Shown: positions 1 through 5,438 of the stretch, in pieces | How the letters are laid out: each line of letters starts with the position of its first letter | Numbering within the stretch: the first letter of the stretch is position 1 | NCBI GenBank assembly: GCA_016929175.1 | Contig: JAFGJI010000087.1 | Coordinates: 1-5,899 of the forward strand | DNA length: 5,899 nt | DNA from: Thermoplasmatota archaeon | Lineage (GTDB): Archaea; Thermoplasmatota; Penumbrarchaeia; Penumbrarchaeales; Penumbrarchaeaceae | Reading direction: 5' to 3' | Made by a program: the position numbers and the translations under genes | The notes under the pieces: generated by a model | Seen by the model: the letters and a program-made list of their open reading frames with translations, nothing else | What the model was told of the DNA's origin: nothing | Database searches by the model: none

Positions 1-199
1 CCTCTACGATCGTTGTCTAGATCCGATATCTCCTCGGGACCTCCTTCATGCCATCAATAACCTTTGTCGTAAATGAAATTTGCCTTCCTGGGGGGGGGGG
101 TCGAGGAAAAATTTTAGAATTAATCGGTAGATCATGAGACTTCAATGACTTACAAGAAAGAAAATGAAATAACCATTGCATGATTTACATGGTAACTGT
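1..199. other. AT-rich leader region without a convincing gene
   Basis: I see no supportable gene in this stretch. On the minus strand a frame stays open from the antisense of the doc gene down to a TAG at 18-20, ending in ...VPRRYRI. It would have to read through the G tract as polyproline and has no credible start, so I do not call it. The part from about 101 to 199 is rich in A and T (for example around 106-125) and may hold the promoter of the doc gene, but no single TATA box stands out. An ATG at 164 in the doc frame is followed after one codon by TAA, so it cannot be the doc start. Confidence 0.5.
90..100 (+). repeat. G11 homopolymer tract
   Basis: Eleven consecutive G residues, by far the longest homopolymer in the window and not inside a recognised gene. 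Such tracts are prone to slipped-strand length change and to sequencing or assembly error. It lies about 100 bases upstream of the interrupted doc gene. Whether it affects expression cannot be told from the sequence. Confidence 0.9.
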
Positions 200-661
200 A
201 TGGTTGAACTTCTTGAGTACCAGCATTTCATTGACATCAATGAGGAACTCTACAAGATGTCGTTGGAAGATAATGAGATCGAATATTCCGGAAAAGAAGA
301 TTATCCAATAATAAAGAGGAAAATTCGTGCATTACTATATAATGTACCCAAAGGATCTTTTTTAGAGATCGCAACGTACTATCTTTGTAATTTGATCCTG
401 CTCTAGCCGTTCGCGGATGGCAATCATAGAACGGCTTTACATGCAGTGAAATTATTTGCACATAAGAACAGGAAAGAATTCTTCTATACCGATAAGGAGG
501 CTCATGAATTCCAGATATCCCTTTACAGGGTCAGAGACACTTATGAAGCTCAAGATATTGAGATCTTACAAAAACCAAATCCAGATGTTATTACTTTGTG
601 TAGAAAATTCATCGAAGAGCATCTAACCAAGAACAATGAGAGAAGCTCTGTCTTCTCTTAG
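200..661 (+). pseudogene. Doc/Fic (death-on-curing) family toxin, interrupted by in-frame TAG
   Basis: The two open pieces, 200-403 and 407-661, are in the same frame and together give about 152 codons, the usual size for Doc-family toxins. The first piece has the Doc N-terminal pattern (FIDINEEL, then helices ending IATYYLCNLILL). Reading on through the stop gives PFADGNHRTAL, the core of the Fic/Doc motif HPFxDGN(K/H)RTA, and a helical C-terminal part typical of the family. Known Doc proteins inactivate elongation factor Tu by phosphorylation, and related Fic enzymes transfer AMP. The TAG at 404-406 replaces the motif's histidine, the residue essential for transfer, so the product is either a truncated, inactive protein of about 68 aa or would need readthrough. 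I chose ATG 200 as start; TTG 176 is an upstream alternative, and TAA at 170 closes the frame above it. No antitoxin gene (Phd or similar) is visible beside it. Base composition is more AT-rich than the other genes, suggesting acquisition by transfer. Family assignment is firm; the decay reading is the likeliest but not proven. Confidence 0.8.
405..436 (+). other. Stem-loop immediately 3' of the in-frame TAG
   Basis: AGCCGTTC at 405-412 is perfectly complementary to GAACGGCT at 429-436. Inside the 16-base loop, GAT 416-418 can pair with ATC 423-425, which gives a two-tier hairpin. The A and G of the TAG codon are part of the outer stem. No T tract follows, so it is not a terminator of the usual kind. 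The same bases encode the conserved DGNHRTA motif, so the pairing may be coincidental. Confidence 0.4.
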
Positions 662-724
662 AAATCTCCTGATGATCTCCAGGTCTTTCTGTCTCTGTTC
701 TTCGGTCAAGGGCTCACCAATCAT
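623..724 (-). other. Possible gene remnant, 33-aa reading frame
   Basis: On the minus strand, ATG at 724 opens a 33-codon frame ending in TAG at 623-625. The product begins MIGEPLTEEQRQKDLEIIRR, a charged, amphipathic helical sequence that looks protein-like. The later part overlaps the 3' end of doc antisense by 39 bases. An A/T-rich TATA-like element (AATTTTTATA, forward 741-750) sits just upstream, though its spacing to the ATG is a few bases shorter than ideal. One explanation is the 5' end of a gene cut off when the doc segment arrived. A chance frame is equally possible. No family recognised. Confidence 0.2.
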
Positions 725-848
725 TCATAGAGAATGCGAGTATAAAAATTTTCTCCACTCATTTGCCGTCTCAATGTGATTGCCGTCTCCGGGGATTTAT
801 CGAATGCGCATCGCTTTTTCTCCATTTCGTTGAAAAACGTGGAACTTA
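662..848. other. Intergenic region between doc relic and zinc-ribbon gene
   Basis: No solid gene here. It holds the start of the possible 33-aa remnant, a TATA-like element facing left at 741-750, and the direct repeat at 763-789. A second short minus-strand frame (721-825, 34 codons) overlaps the remnant's ATG by ATGA, but it has no recognisable features and would contain the TATA-like element inside it. I treat it as chance. Confidence 0.4.
763..789. repeat. 10-bp direct repeat TTGCCGTCTC, 17-bp period
   Basis: TTGCCGTCTC occurs at 763-772 and again at 780-789. The two copies lie between a leftward TATA-like element (741-750) and the rightward TATA box of the zinc-ribbon gene (849-856). 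That position and spacing would suit an operator for a dimeric regulator, but nothing else supports a regulatory role. Confidence 0.35.
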
Positions 849-856
849 TTTTATAA
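849..856 (+). promoter_or_regulatory. Archaeal TATA box for zinc-ribbon gene
   Basis: TTTTATAA followed by GG. Its centre is about 26 bases before GTG 878 and 34 before ATG 887. Archaeal transcription usually starts 25-27 bases past the TATA centre, so the transcript should begin near 878-880, with little or no 5' leader. Confidence 0.6.
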
Positions 857-886
857 GGACCAAAAGATATTCTCAAAGTGGCCCCA

Positions 887-1063
887 ATGTACTGCCCCTC
901 ATGCAGGTCCCATTACATCGCTCTCCTCGGTCCAAGGCACACAGGGAACCCGCACCACCTGAAATGCAGAAGGTGTGGTGATATATGGGAGAATATCGAG
1001 GTCAGGGAATTCAGAAGTATTTCCCTTTTGAAGTATCTAATGATCGACACATTTGGTGGATGA
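887..1063 (+). CDS. Small zinc-ribbon protein (58 aa)
   Basis: The 58-residue product carries two CxxC knuckles, C3-C6 (CPSC) and C27-C30 (CRRC), separated by 20 residues, with the C-terminal one followed by GDIW. This is the layout of a single zinc ribbon that binds one structural Zn. Beyond residue 36 there is a short tail of mixed charged and hydrophobic residues. Such mini-ribbons are common in archaea as nucleic-acid or protein-binding accessory factors; its specific partner cannot be deduced. ATG 887 is chosen because CPxC proteins usually begin MYCPxC. GTG 878, adding three residues, is in frame and lies at the predicted transcription start, so a leaderless GTG start is a real alternative. 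Frames on both strands across this stretch lack any motif. It faces the surface-protein gene convergently. Confidence 0.72.
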   Translation: MYCPSCRSHYIALLGPRHTGNPHHLKCRRCGDIWENIEVREFRSISLLKYLMIDTFGG

Positions 1064-1189
1064 TCACTGTTCCTTTTAAATGAACGGTTGTCCTCCTCGG
1101 GAGATCCATTTCCGGTCACCATTCGATAGATGGACTTTTCTTGCAGGGCTTTCGAAAAAAAGGCTTTGATAGTTACCTCTTTCGATCGT
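1064..1189. other. Convergent intergenic gap
   Basis: This 126-base gap separates two convergent stop codons. It contains short T-rich stretches on the plus strand (1073-1077 and 1135-1140) that could end zinc-ribbon transcription, and an A7 run that reads as T7 for the minus-strand gene. No gene is supported. Confidence 0.5.
1155..1161 (-). terminator. Oligo-T terminator for surface-protein gene
   Basis: On the minus strand the sequence reads T7 about 30 bases after the TGA of the surface-protein gene. Archaeal RNA polymerase terminates at runs of five or more T without needing a hairpin, so this is a sufficient signal. Confidence 0.55.
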
Positions 1190-3865
1190 TCACTCCTCGA
1201 TGGGGCTCTCCTTCTTCTTTCCGATCACCCCGGTCATGTACAGTATCAACGCAAGTGCGATAAGTATGACCACCACTATGGCAACGATGAGAAGTATGAG
1301 GGTGATCTGCGCCCCGCCCATATCAGGGTGATCTCCCTTATCAAGAGGGTCCGTCCCCTCGAGATATTCCCTGAGGTTGTTGTAACCGTCACCATCCTCA
1401 TCCAGGAACGCATCCCTCGGGTCTGCCGGATCAAGGCCGTTGGCGATCTCCCAGGCATCCGGCATTCCGTCACCGTCATCGTCATCATCGGCATTGTCCC
1501 CGATCCCGTCACCGTCAAGGTCCGACCATTCGCTAGGATCATCGGGGAAATCGTCAGAATTGTCCCCCACTCCGTCCCCGTCCGTATCCAACCATTCGCT
1601 AGGGTCATCGGGGAACGCATCCTTCGAATCGGGGACCCCGTCGCCGTCTGTGTCCGGTTCCCTGACCGTTGTGAACTCTATTGAAAGGGGGGCACTCAGG
1701 ACGCTCCTGGAATGAATATCTTTCAGGATAGATGATATATCCAGAGAATACCGCGTCTGATAGTCCAGCCTCTCGGGAGTTATGATGAACTGCGTTGAGG
1801 TCCTCCCCGAATCGCTCCAGTTCACGGTATCAATGACCTCGGCCGAAATTATGACCTCCGCATCCCTGTCCATGTCGAACAGATGCGCCTGGAAGGAAGA
1901 ATGATTTAGACCGATACCAAAGGACACCTTCAATATCTGGTCGAGAGGAACGTTGACCGCATCCATGCCGGGCTCGGACTCCAGCGCTCCGATGGGCTGG
2001 ACCTCGGTGGAGTAACTGAAGGAGAGGTTCCTCCAGACAAGTGGGTTCCCCAGTTTATCATCGATACCAGACTGGATATGCAGCGTGTACTGTGAGTTGA
2101 ACAGAAGACCGATGGTTGCCGATACCTCGACCCGTGTGGAATTCGGGACCGGTTCGATCTTAAGCGGGATCGGCGAGGTGGCGTTCTCCAATTTGAACAT
2201 CATCGTTCCCGGGTCGGGTTCCGCGGGGAGATCGATCACGAATACCTGATCGATCGATATGGGTTCATTCCCCGGGGCGGGAGCAACGACCACGCCCATA
2301 TCCCTCTCGGTCAGCGTCACGTTCTCCATTGTGACATGGCCATCAACGACAGAGATGGAGAACTCCACGGGATTGTGCCTGTACTCCGAGAAACGCAGTG
2401 TATATGCGGAGCCTGACGGCACACCCTCGAACAGATAGGATCCGTCAGGACCCGTAAGGGTCTCATTGAACGATCCGGGACCGGAAAGGTTCACGGTGGC
2501 TCCTGAAAGGGGGCTGATCTCCCCGCCTATGGAGGTTCTTACAAAACCCTTAACGGAGCCGCCGACGGGGATCGGTTCCAATTCGATGTTCAGGTTCCGA
2601 TCCTCGAAGAGGTCGAGCTGGTAGGACCTTGGAAGATACCCCTGCCCGTAATAGCTCACATCGAACTTAGGTCCCACATAGGTCGTCAGAGAGTAGTTGC
2701 CGCTGCCGTCAGTGACGGTCGTTTCTCCCGGATCAATACAGACCTCGACACCTTCGAGCGGCGTACCCACAAGGTCGGTGACCCTGCCTGTCAGTTCGAC
2801 CCTGGTCATGTTGGGTCCGTCGATCTTGAAGGGGCCTACGGAATATTCATCTCCGTCCGTGACGCATGTCACGTGATATTCCACAGGCGAGGGTAAAAGG
2901 TCCATTCCTTGCACGACGGTGGCGAACTCCACCCTTCCGCTCTGGTAATCCGGATTCGGGGAGGACCTGGTCAGGTCGAAGGTCCCATGGTCTATATCCA
3001 CGATGAGCGAATCTGGAGGTGTATTGTTCTCCGAACCGTAATCCACGCTGAAACGGAAGGGTGTCGTCACGTAACCCTTAACTGGGGTAACGTTGGCGTT
3101 CTTCAGCGACAGGTTGACCCATGGAGCATTTGTGTAGGGGGTCACCAGGTCCTTCAGGCCCGTAACGTTTGCAATGAAACGGTAACGGTGGTTCCCGATG
3201 GGGAGGAGAGTGCGGACGACATATATCTTGCCATCATTTGGTATATCGTCCTGTGGGTCCTCCTCGACCGTGCTCCTGAGCTCATCGTCGATCTCTATCT
3301 TGACCCAGTTGGGCATGATATTGTAGCTGAACTCCGCCTTGAAATCGAAGAGGGTCGTGGTGTTGCCCCTTATGGGTTTGACCTGCATCGGGGATAGTTC
3401 CGGTTGCTGGTACTGGTCGGACCAGACCGAGAACACATGCTCCACGTAATTATTGCCAGGATTCGCGTCCCCGGGGTAACTTGCCGAAATATTGCACATG
3501 AACCGTCCCGAAAAAATACCGGTCCAGTCGGGAAATTCATACATACGGCTTTCACCTGCGCCTATCCCGCTGAACTGTTTCGGAAAGAAGCTTGAGGGCA
3601 CCTTCTCTCCGGTCGCCAGGTTGTAAATGATCAGGGATAGGTTGCCGGATGTCATTCCCATATCGGCCCCATCGTTGAACAGAGTGACATTGACCCGAAG
3701 CCCGTCCTCCTTCTTGTATCTCCCGTTGTTCTCCGGCACGTTCACGACAGGTCGGAGGTCGGGGGCTTCCCTGGCGGGTGCGCTCTCGATCCCGGTTTCG
3801 CACAGTGCCACCAGGCCATAAGTAATTATGGCCCCGCACAGGATCAAGGACAGGAGGCGGTTCAT
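1190..3865 (-). CDS. Large modular cell-surface protein, C-terminally membrane-anchored (891 aa)
   Basis: Residues 1 to about 22 form a signal peptide (MNRLLSLILCGAI...). Then come a CARDB-like adhesion domain (about 37-148) and a tandem pair of related beta-sandwich domains starting near 158 and 255, sharing PxxGxxTTxFxF at P164 and P261. Two carboxypeptidase-regulatory-like domains follow (355-431 and 434-518, with the TDGSGNYSL and GPDGSYLF signatures). Next are two SbsA/Big_5-like Ig domains (about 523-618 and 622-733, marked by LGNPL and an IEFTT end). Thrombospondin type 3 calcium-binding repeats occupy 737-845 (several DxDGDG loops), then a transmembrane helix at about 853-878 and a cytosolic KKK tail. 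About 17 N-glycosylation sequons suit an exposed archaeal glycoprotein. It most likely stands off the membrane in the cell envelope, with Ca2+ stiffening the stalk next to the membrane. No catalytic domain is seen, so adhesion or an envelope-structure role is inferred. ATG 3865 fits the signal peptide and the TATA box 27 bases upstream. The gene is complete, with no frameshift. Confidence 0.88.
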   Translation of the reverse strand: MNRLLSLILCGAIITYGLVALCETGIESAPAREAPDLRPVVNVPENNGRYKKEDGLRVNVTLFNDGADMGMTSGNLSLIIYNLATGEKVPSSFFPKQFSGIGAGESRMYEFPDWTGIFSGRFMCNISASYPGDANPGNNYVEHVFSVWSDQYQQPELSPMQVKPIRGNTTTLFDFKAEFSYNIMPNWVKIEIDDELRSTVEEDPQDDIPNDGKIYVVRTLLPIGNHRYRFIANVTGLKDLVTPYTNAPWVNLSLKNANVTPVKGYVTTPFRFSVDYGSENNTPPDSLIVDIDHGTFDLTRSSPNPDYQSGRVEFATVVQGMDLLPSPVEYHVTCVTDGDEYSVGPFKIDGPNMTRVELTGRVTDLVGTPLEGVEVCIDPGETTVTDGSGNYSLTTYVGPKFDVSYYGQGYLPRSYQLDLFEDRNLNIELEPIPVGGSVKGFVRTSIGGEISPLSGATVNLSGPGSFNETLTGPDGSYLFEGVPSGSAYTLRFSEYRHNPVEFSISVVDGHVTMENVTLTERDMGVVVAPAPGNEPISIDQVFVIDLPAEPDPGTMMFKLENATSPIPLKIEPVPNSTRVEVSATIGLLFNSQYTLHIQSGIDDKLGNPLVWRNLSFSYSTEVQPIGALESEPGMDAVNVPLDQILKVSFGIGLNHSSFQAHLFDMDRDAEVIISAEVIDTVNWSDSGRTSTQFIITPERLDYQTRYSLDISSILKDIHSRSVLSAPLSIEFTTVREPDTDGDGVPDSKDAFPDDPSEWLDTDGDGVGDNSDDFPDDPSEWSDLDGDGIGDNADDDDDGDGMPDAWEIANGLDPADPRDAFLDEDGDGYNNLREYLEGTDPLDKGDHPDMGGAQITLILLIVAIVVVILIALALILYMTGVIGKKKESPIEE
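1523..1654 (-). repeat. 66-bp tandem repeat encoding TSP3 calcium loops
   Basis: Two tandem 66-bp units encode residues 738-759 and 760-781, both of the form DTDGDGVxDxxDxFPDDPSEW. The DNA stays nearly identical across 25 bases starting at 1525 and 1591, with one mismatch, which suggests a recent duplication. A third, diverged unit (DLDGDGIGDN) follows toward the C terminus. Repeat number in such stalks often varies between strains. Confidence 0.8.
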
Positions 3866-3887
3866 GGGGTTCGAATTTGGAAGGTCA

Positions 3888-3895
3888 TTATTTAA
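3888..3895 (-). promoter_or_regulatory. TATA box for surface-protein gene, leaderless geometry
   Basis: Read on the minus strand this is TTAAATAA, centred 26-27 bases before the A of ATG 3865. That places the expected transcription start at or next to the start codon, so the mRNA is probably leaderless. Consistent with this, no GGAGG-like ribosome site lies just before the ATG. It sits in the 70-base gap after pepT, so the surface protein can be transcribed independently of pepT. Confidence 0.7.
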
Positions 3896-3935
3896 CCTTT
3901 GCCTCTTGTGTGATGGATGGCACCCCCCTGTCGGC

Positions 3936-5180
3936 TCACGACCTTTCCGAATATAACTTCAGGAGTTCCATTATGGTCCTCACGGCCGCCTCCATGGACT
4001 CCAGGGGAATGTACTCCCTGCGGGAGTGGAAGTTCATCCCGCCTGCGAAGATATTGGGGGTGAGGAGCCCCCGGTAGGACAACATCGCGCCGTCGGTCCC
4101 GCCCCTTATGATCGCCTTCTTGGGGGCGACCCCTGCGCGGGAAACGGCCTCAACAGCGTAATCTACGACCCTTCTGTCCTCATCCAGCTTGAACTTCATG
4201 TTCCTGTAGGATTCCTTGATGTCCAGGTCGATCCGTGCTTTGGGATATCTCGCCCTCTGCAACTCTGCGATGTTCTCAAGTATGTTCACCTTCTCTCCTA
4301 TGCCCTCCATGGTGAAATCACGGATCAACATCTTGACCGTGGTCTCCTCGACACCGCCCGTCATGTGATGAGGATGAAGATATCCTGTACGTCCCTCCGT
4401 CGTCTCCGGAGCCATGGTGGGAGGTACCATGTCTATGATCTCCGCCGCTATCCTTGTCGAGTTGACCATCTTGTCCTTTGCGTATCCAGGGTGGACGTTG
4501 ATGCCTGTGATGGTGAAGGTTGCACTCATGGCATTGAACGTCTCGTCCTCGACCTCTCCGATCTCTCCGCCGTCGATGGTGTAGGCGATATCAGCCCCGA
4601 ACTTCTGGACGTCAAAGTACTTCGTCCCGTTCCCGACCTCCTCGTCGGGTGTGAAACCGATCCTCACCCTGCCATGAGGTATGGACGGGTCCTCTACCAG
4701 AAGCTTGACGGCCGCCATTATCTCGGCGACCCCTGCCTTGTCATCGGCACCGAGCAGTGTAGACCCGTCAGAGGTTATGATCGTATTGCCAACGTTCTCA
4801 AGGAGATGCGGGTTCTCCCTAACCTCTATGACGACACCTTCCTCACCGGGAAGGACGATGTCGGAGCCGTCGTAGTTCTCATGCAGAATGGGTTTGACAT
4901 CCTTGCCCGAAACCTCCGGTGATGTGTCCACATGGGCTATGAGCCCGATGGTCGGCACCCTCCCGGCCTTTTCACCATCAAGGTTCCCGGGGAGAGTGGC
5001 CATCACATAGCCGTATTCATCCATCTCGGCATCCTCCAGACCCATCCCTTTCAGCTCCTCAAGAAGCATCTGGAGAAGGTCCTTCTGTCTTTCCGTGGAC
5101 GGATATCTGTCCTCCACTCCCTCCTGGGACGTGGTCCAAACCCTGACATACCTTATGAATCGATCGAGAACGTCGGACAT
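3936..5180 (-). CDS. pepT: Peptidase T (tripeptide aminopeptidase)
   Basis: Cytoplasmic M20B zinc peptidase that removes the N-terminal residue of tripeptides, a late step in peptide catabolism. At 414 aa it matches bacterial PepT (408 in E. coli) almost end to end. The di-zinc site is intact: H83 and catalytic D85 in HVDTSP, bridging D146 in LLGADDKAG, catalytic E180 and zinc ligand E181 in FTPDEEVG, D203 in TIDGG, and H385 in GGMNFHSRREYI. IRGGTDGAMLSY is the conserved substrate-site loop. The dimerisation (lid) domain spans roughly residues 212-325 (NVHPGYAKDKMVNS, then LIRDF). ATG 5180 is preferred: MSDVLDRFIRYV aligns with the E. coli N terminus, and GAGG lies 7 bases upstream. The frame extends to 5246, adding 22 residues with no homology, and an ATG two codons upstream is too close to GAGG. 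It is divergent from the zinc-ribbon/priL unit. PepT is mainly bacterial, so old acquisition by transfer is plausible. Confidence 0.95.
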   Translation of the reverse strand: MSDVLDRFIRYVRVWTTSQEGVEDRYPSTERQKDLLQMLLEELKGMGLEDAEMDEYGYVMATLPGNLDGEKAGRVPTIGLIAHVDTSPEVSGKDVKPILHENYDGSDIVLPGEEGVVIEVRENPHLLENVGNTIITSDGSTLLGADDKAGVAEIMAAVKLLVEDPSIPHGRVRIGFTPDEEVGNGTKYFDVQKFGADIAYTIDGGEIGEVEDETFNAMSATFTITGINVHPGYAKDKMVNSTRIAAEIIDMVPPTMAPETTEGRTGYLHPHHMTGGVEETTVKMLIRDFTMEGIGEKVNILENIAELQRARYPKARIDLDIKESYRNMKFKLDEDRRVVDYAVEAVSRAGVAPKKAIIRGGTDGAMLSYRGLLTPNIFAGGMNFHSRREYIPLESMEAAVRTIMELLKLYSERS

Positions 5181-5187
5181 ATTCATG

Positions 5188-5191
5188 CCTC
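5188..5191 (-). promoter_or_regulatory. Ribosome binding site deciding the pepT start
   Basis: GAGG on the minus strand ends 7 bases before ATG 5180, but only one base before the in-frame ATG at 5186. The spacing therefore selects 5180. It also argues that pepT mRNA has a leader, unlike the surface-protein gene. Confidence 0.6.
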
Positions 5192-5231
5192 GGGTCGGGA
5201 AATGCCTCGATATGACAAATACCTTTGGACC

Positions 5232-5239
5232 GATATATT
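5232..5239 (-). promoter_or_regulatory. Probable TATA box for pepT
   Basis: AATATATC on the minus strand. A start about 26 bases downstream, near 5209, would give a leader of about 29 bases that includes the GAGG site. It is the best TATA match in the divergent spacer on this strand. Confidence 0.5.
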
Positions 5240-5257
5240 CGGACACCCCACCAAACC

Positions 5258-5265
5258 TAAATTAA
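5258..5265 (+). promoter_or_regulatory. Probable TATA box for zinc-ribbon/priL unit
   Basis: TAAATTAA, preceded by CCAAACC (a possible TFB recognition stretch). Its centre is about 27 bases before ATG 5289, so the zinc-ribbon mRNA should start at or very near its own start codon. It stands back to back with the pepT TATA box, 18 bases apart. Confidence 0.55.
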
Positions 5266-5288
5266 GCATCCATGGGGATTTTTCAGGT

Positions 5289-5429
5289 ATGACCGAGAGC
5301 AAAGACCCACTCTGTCCTGCTTGCCAGTCCAACCTCTCAAAGTCAGCCAGACTGAGAGATATGACCGGGTTCCAGCTGGTCTTCTGCGGACAGTGCGGGT
5401 TCACTGTGGGAGCGGTGAACTACTTCTAG
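5289..5429 (+). CDS. Small zinc-ribbon protein upstream of priL (46 aa)
   Basis: The 46-residue product has two CxxC knuckles, C9-C12 (CPAC) and C33-C36 (CGQC), the second followed by GFTVG. This gives one zinc ribbon and little else. ATG 5289 is chosen because it is about 27 bases after a TATA box and leaves only a short tail before the first knuckle; upstream in-frame codons would run antisense through pepT. The stop codon overlaps the ribosome site of priL, so both are probably made from one transcript with coupled translation. A role near DNA priming or RNA polymerase is suggested only by that neighbourhood. The family cannot be named from sequence alone, and it shares no clear similarity with the other mini-ribbon in the window outside the Cys motifs. 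Confidence 0.78.
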   Translation: MTESKDPLCPACQSNLSKSARLRDMTGFQLVFCGQCGFTVGAVNYF

Positions 5430-5432
5430 GTG
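5428..5432 (+). promoter_or_regulatory. Ribosome binding site for priL overlapping upstream stop
   Basis: AGGTG begins within the TAG stop (5427-5429) of the zinc-ribbon gene and ends 6 bases before ATG 5439. The overlap implies translational coupling. GTG 5430, in frame with priL and directly after the stop, would remove this site from the leader, so ATG 5439 is preferred. Confidence 0.55.
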
Positions 5433-5438
5433 CGAAAG

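Noticed and set aside
18..100. Minus-strand C-terminal fragment ending in VPRRYRI
   Set aside because: It runs through the G11 tract as polyproline and continues antisense to doc with no start. A real gene end cannot be shown.
237..461. 74-aa minus-strand frame
   Set aside because: Antisense to doc, which shows a conserved Fic motif on the plus strand.
721..825. 34-codon minus-strand frame overlapping the 33-aa remnant by ATGA
   Set aside because: No motif, no ribosome site, and a TATA-like element within it. The ATGA overlap is probably chance.
1130..1684. 184-aa plus-strand frame rich in Val, Ile and Arg
   Set aside because: It is antisense to the TSP3 and membrane-anchor coding part of the surface protein; its repeats mirror the DxDGDG units.
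2909..3397. 162-aa plus-strand frame
   Set aside because: It lies antisense to the surface-protein Ig-like domains and has no recognisable motif or promoter.
4026..4922. Long 298-aa plus-strand frame
   Set aside because: It is entirely antisense to pepT, whose homology and catalytic residues are unambiguous. Its composition is that of a complement of a GC-rich gene, with no domain.
4932..5288. N-terminal extension of the 46-aa zinc ribbon to a 165-aa protein
   Set aside because: The extra residues are antisense to pepT and unlike any protein. A TATA box and short-leader start fit ATG 5289.
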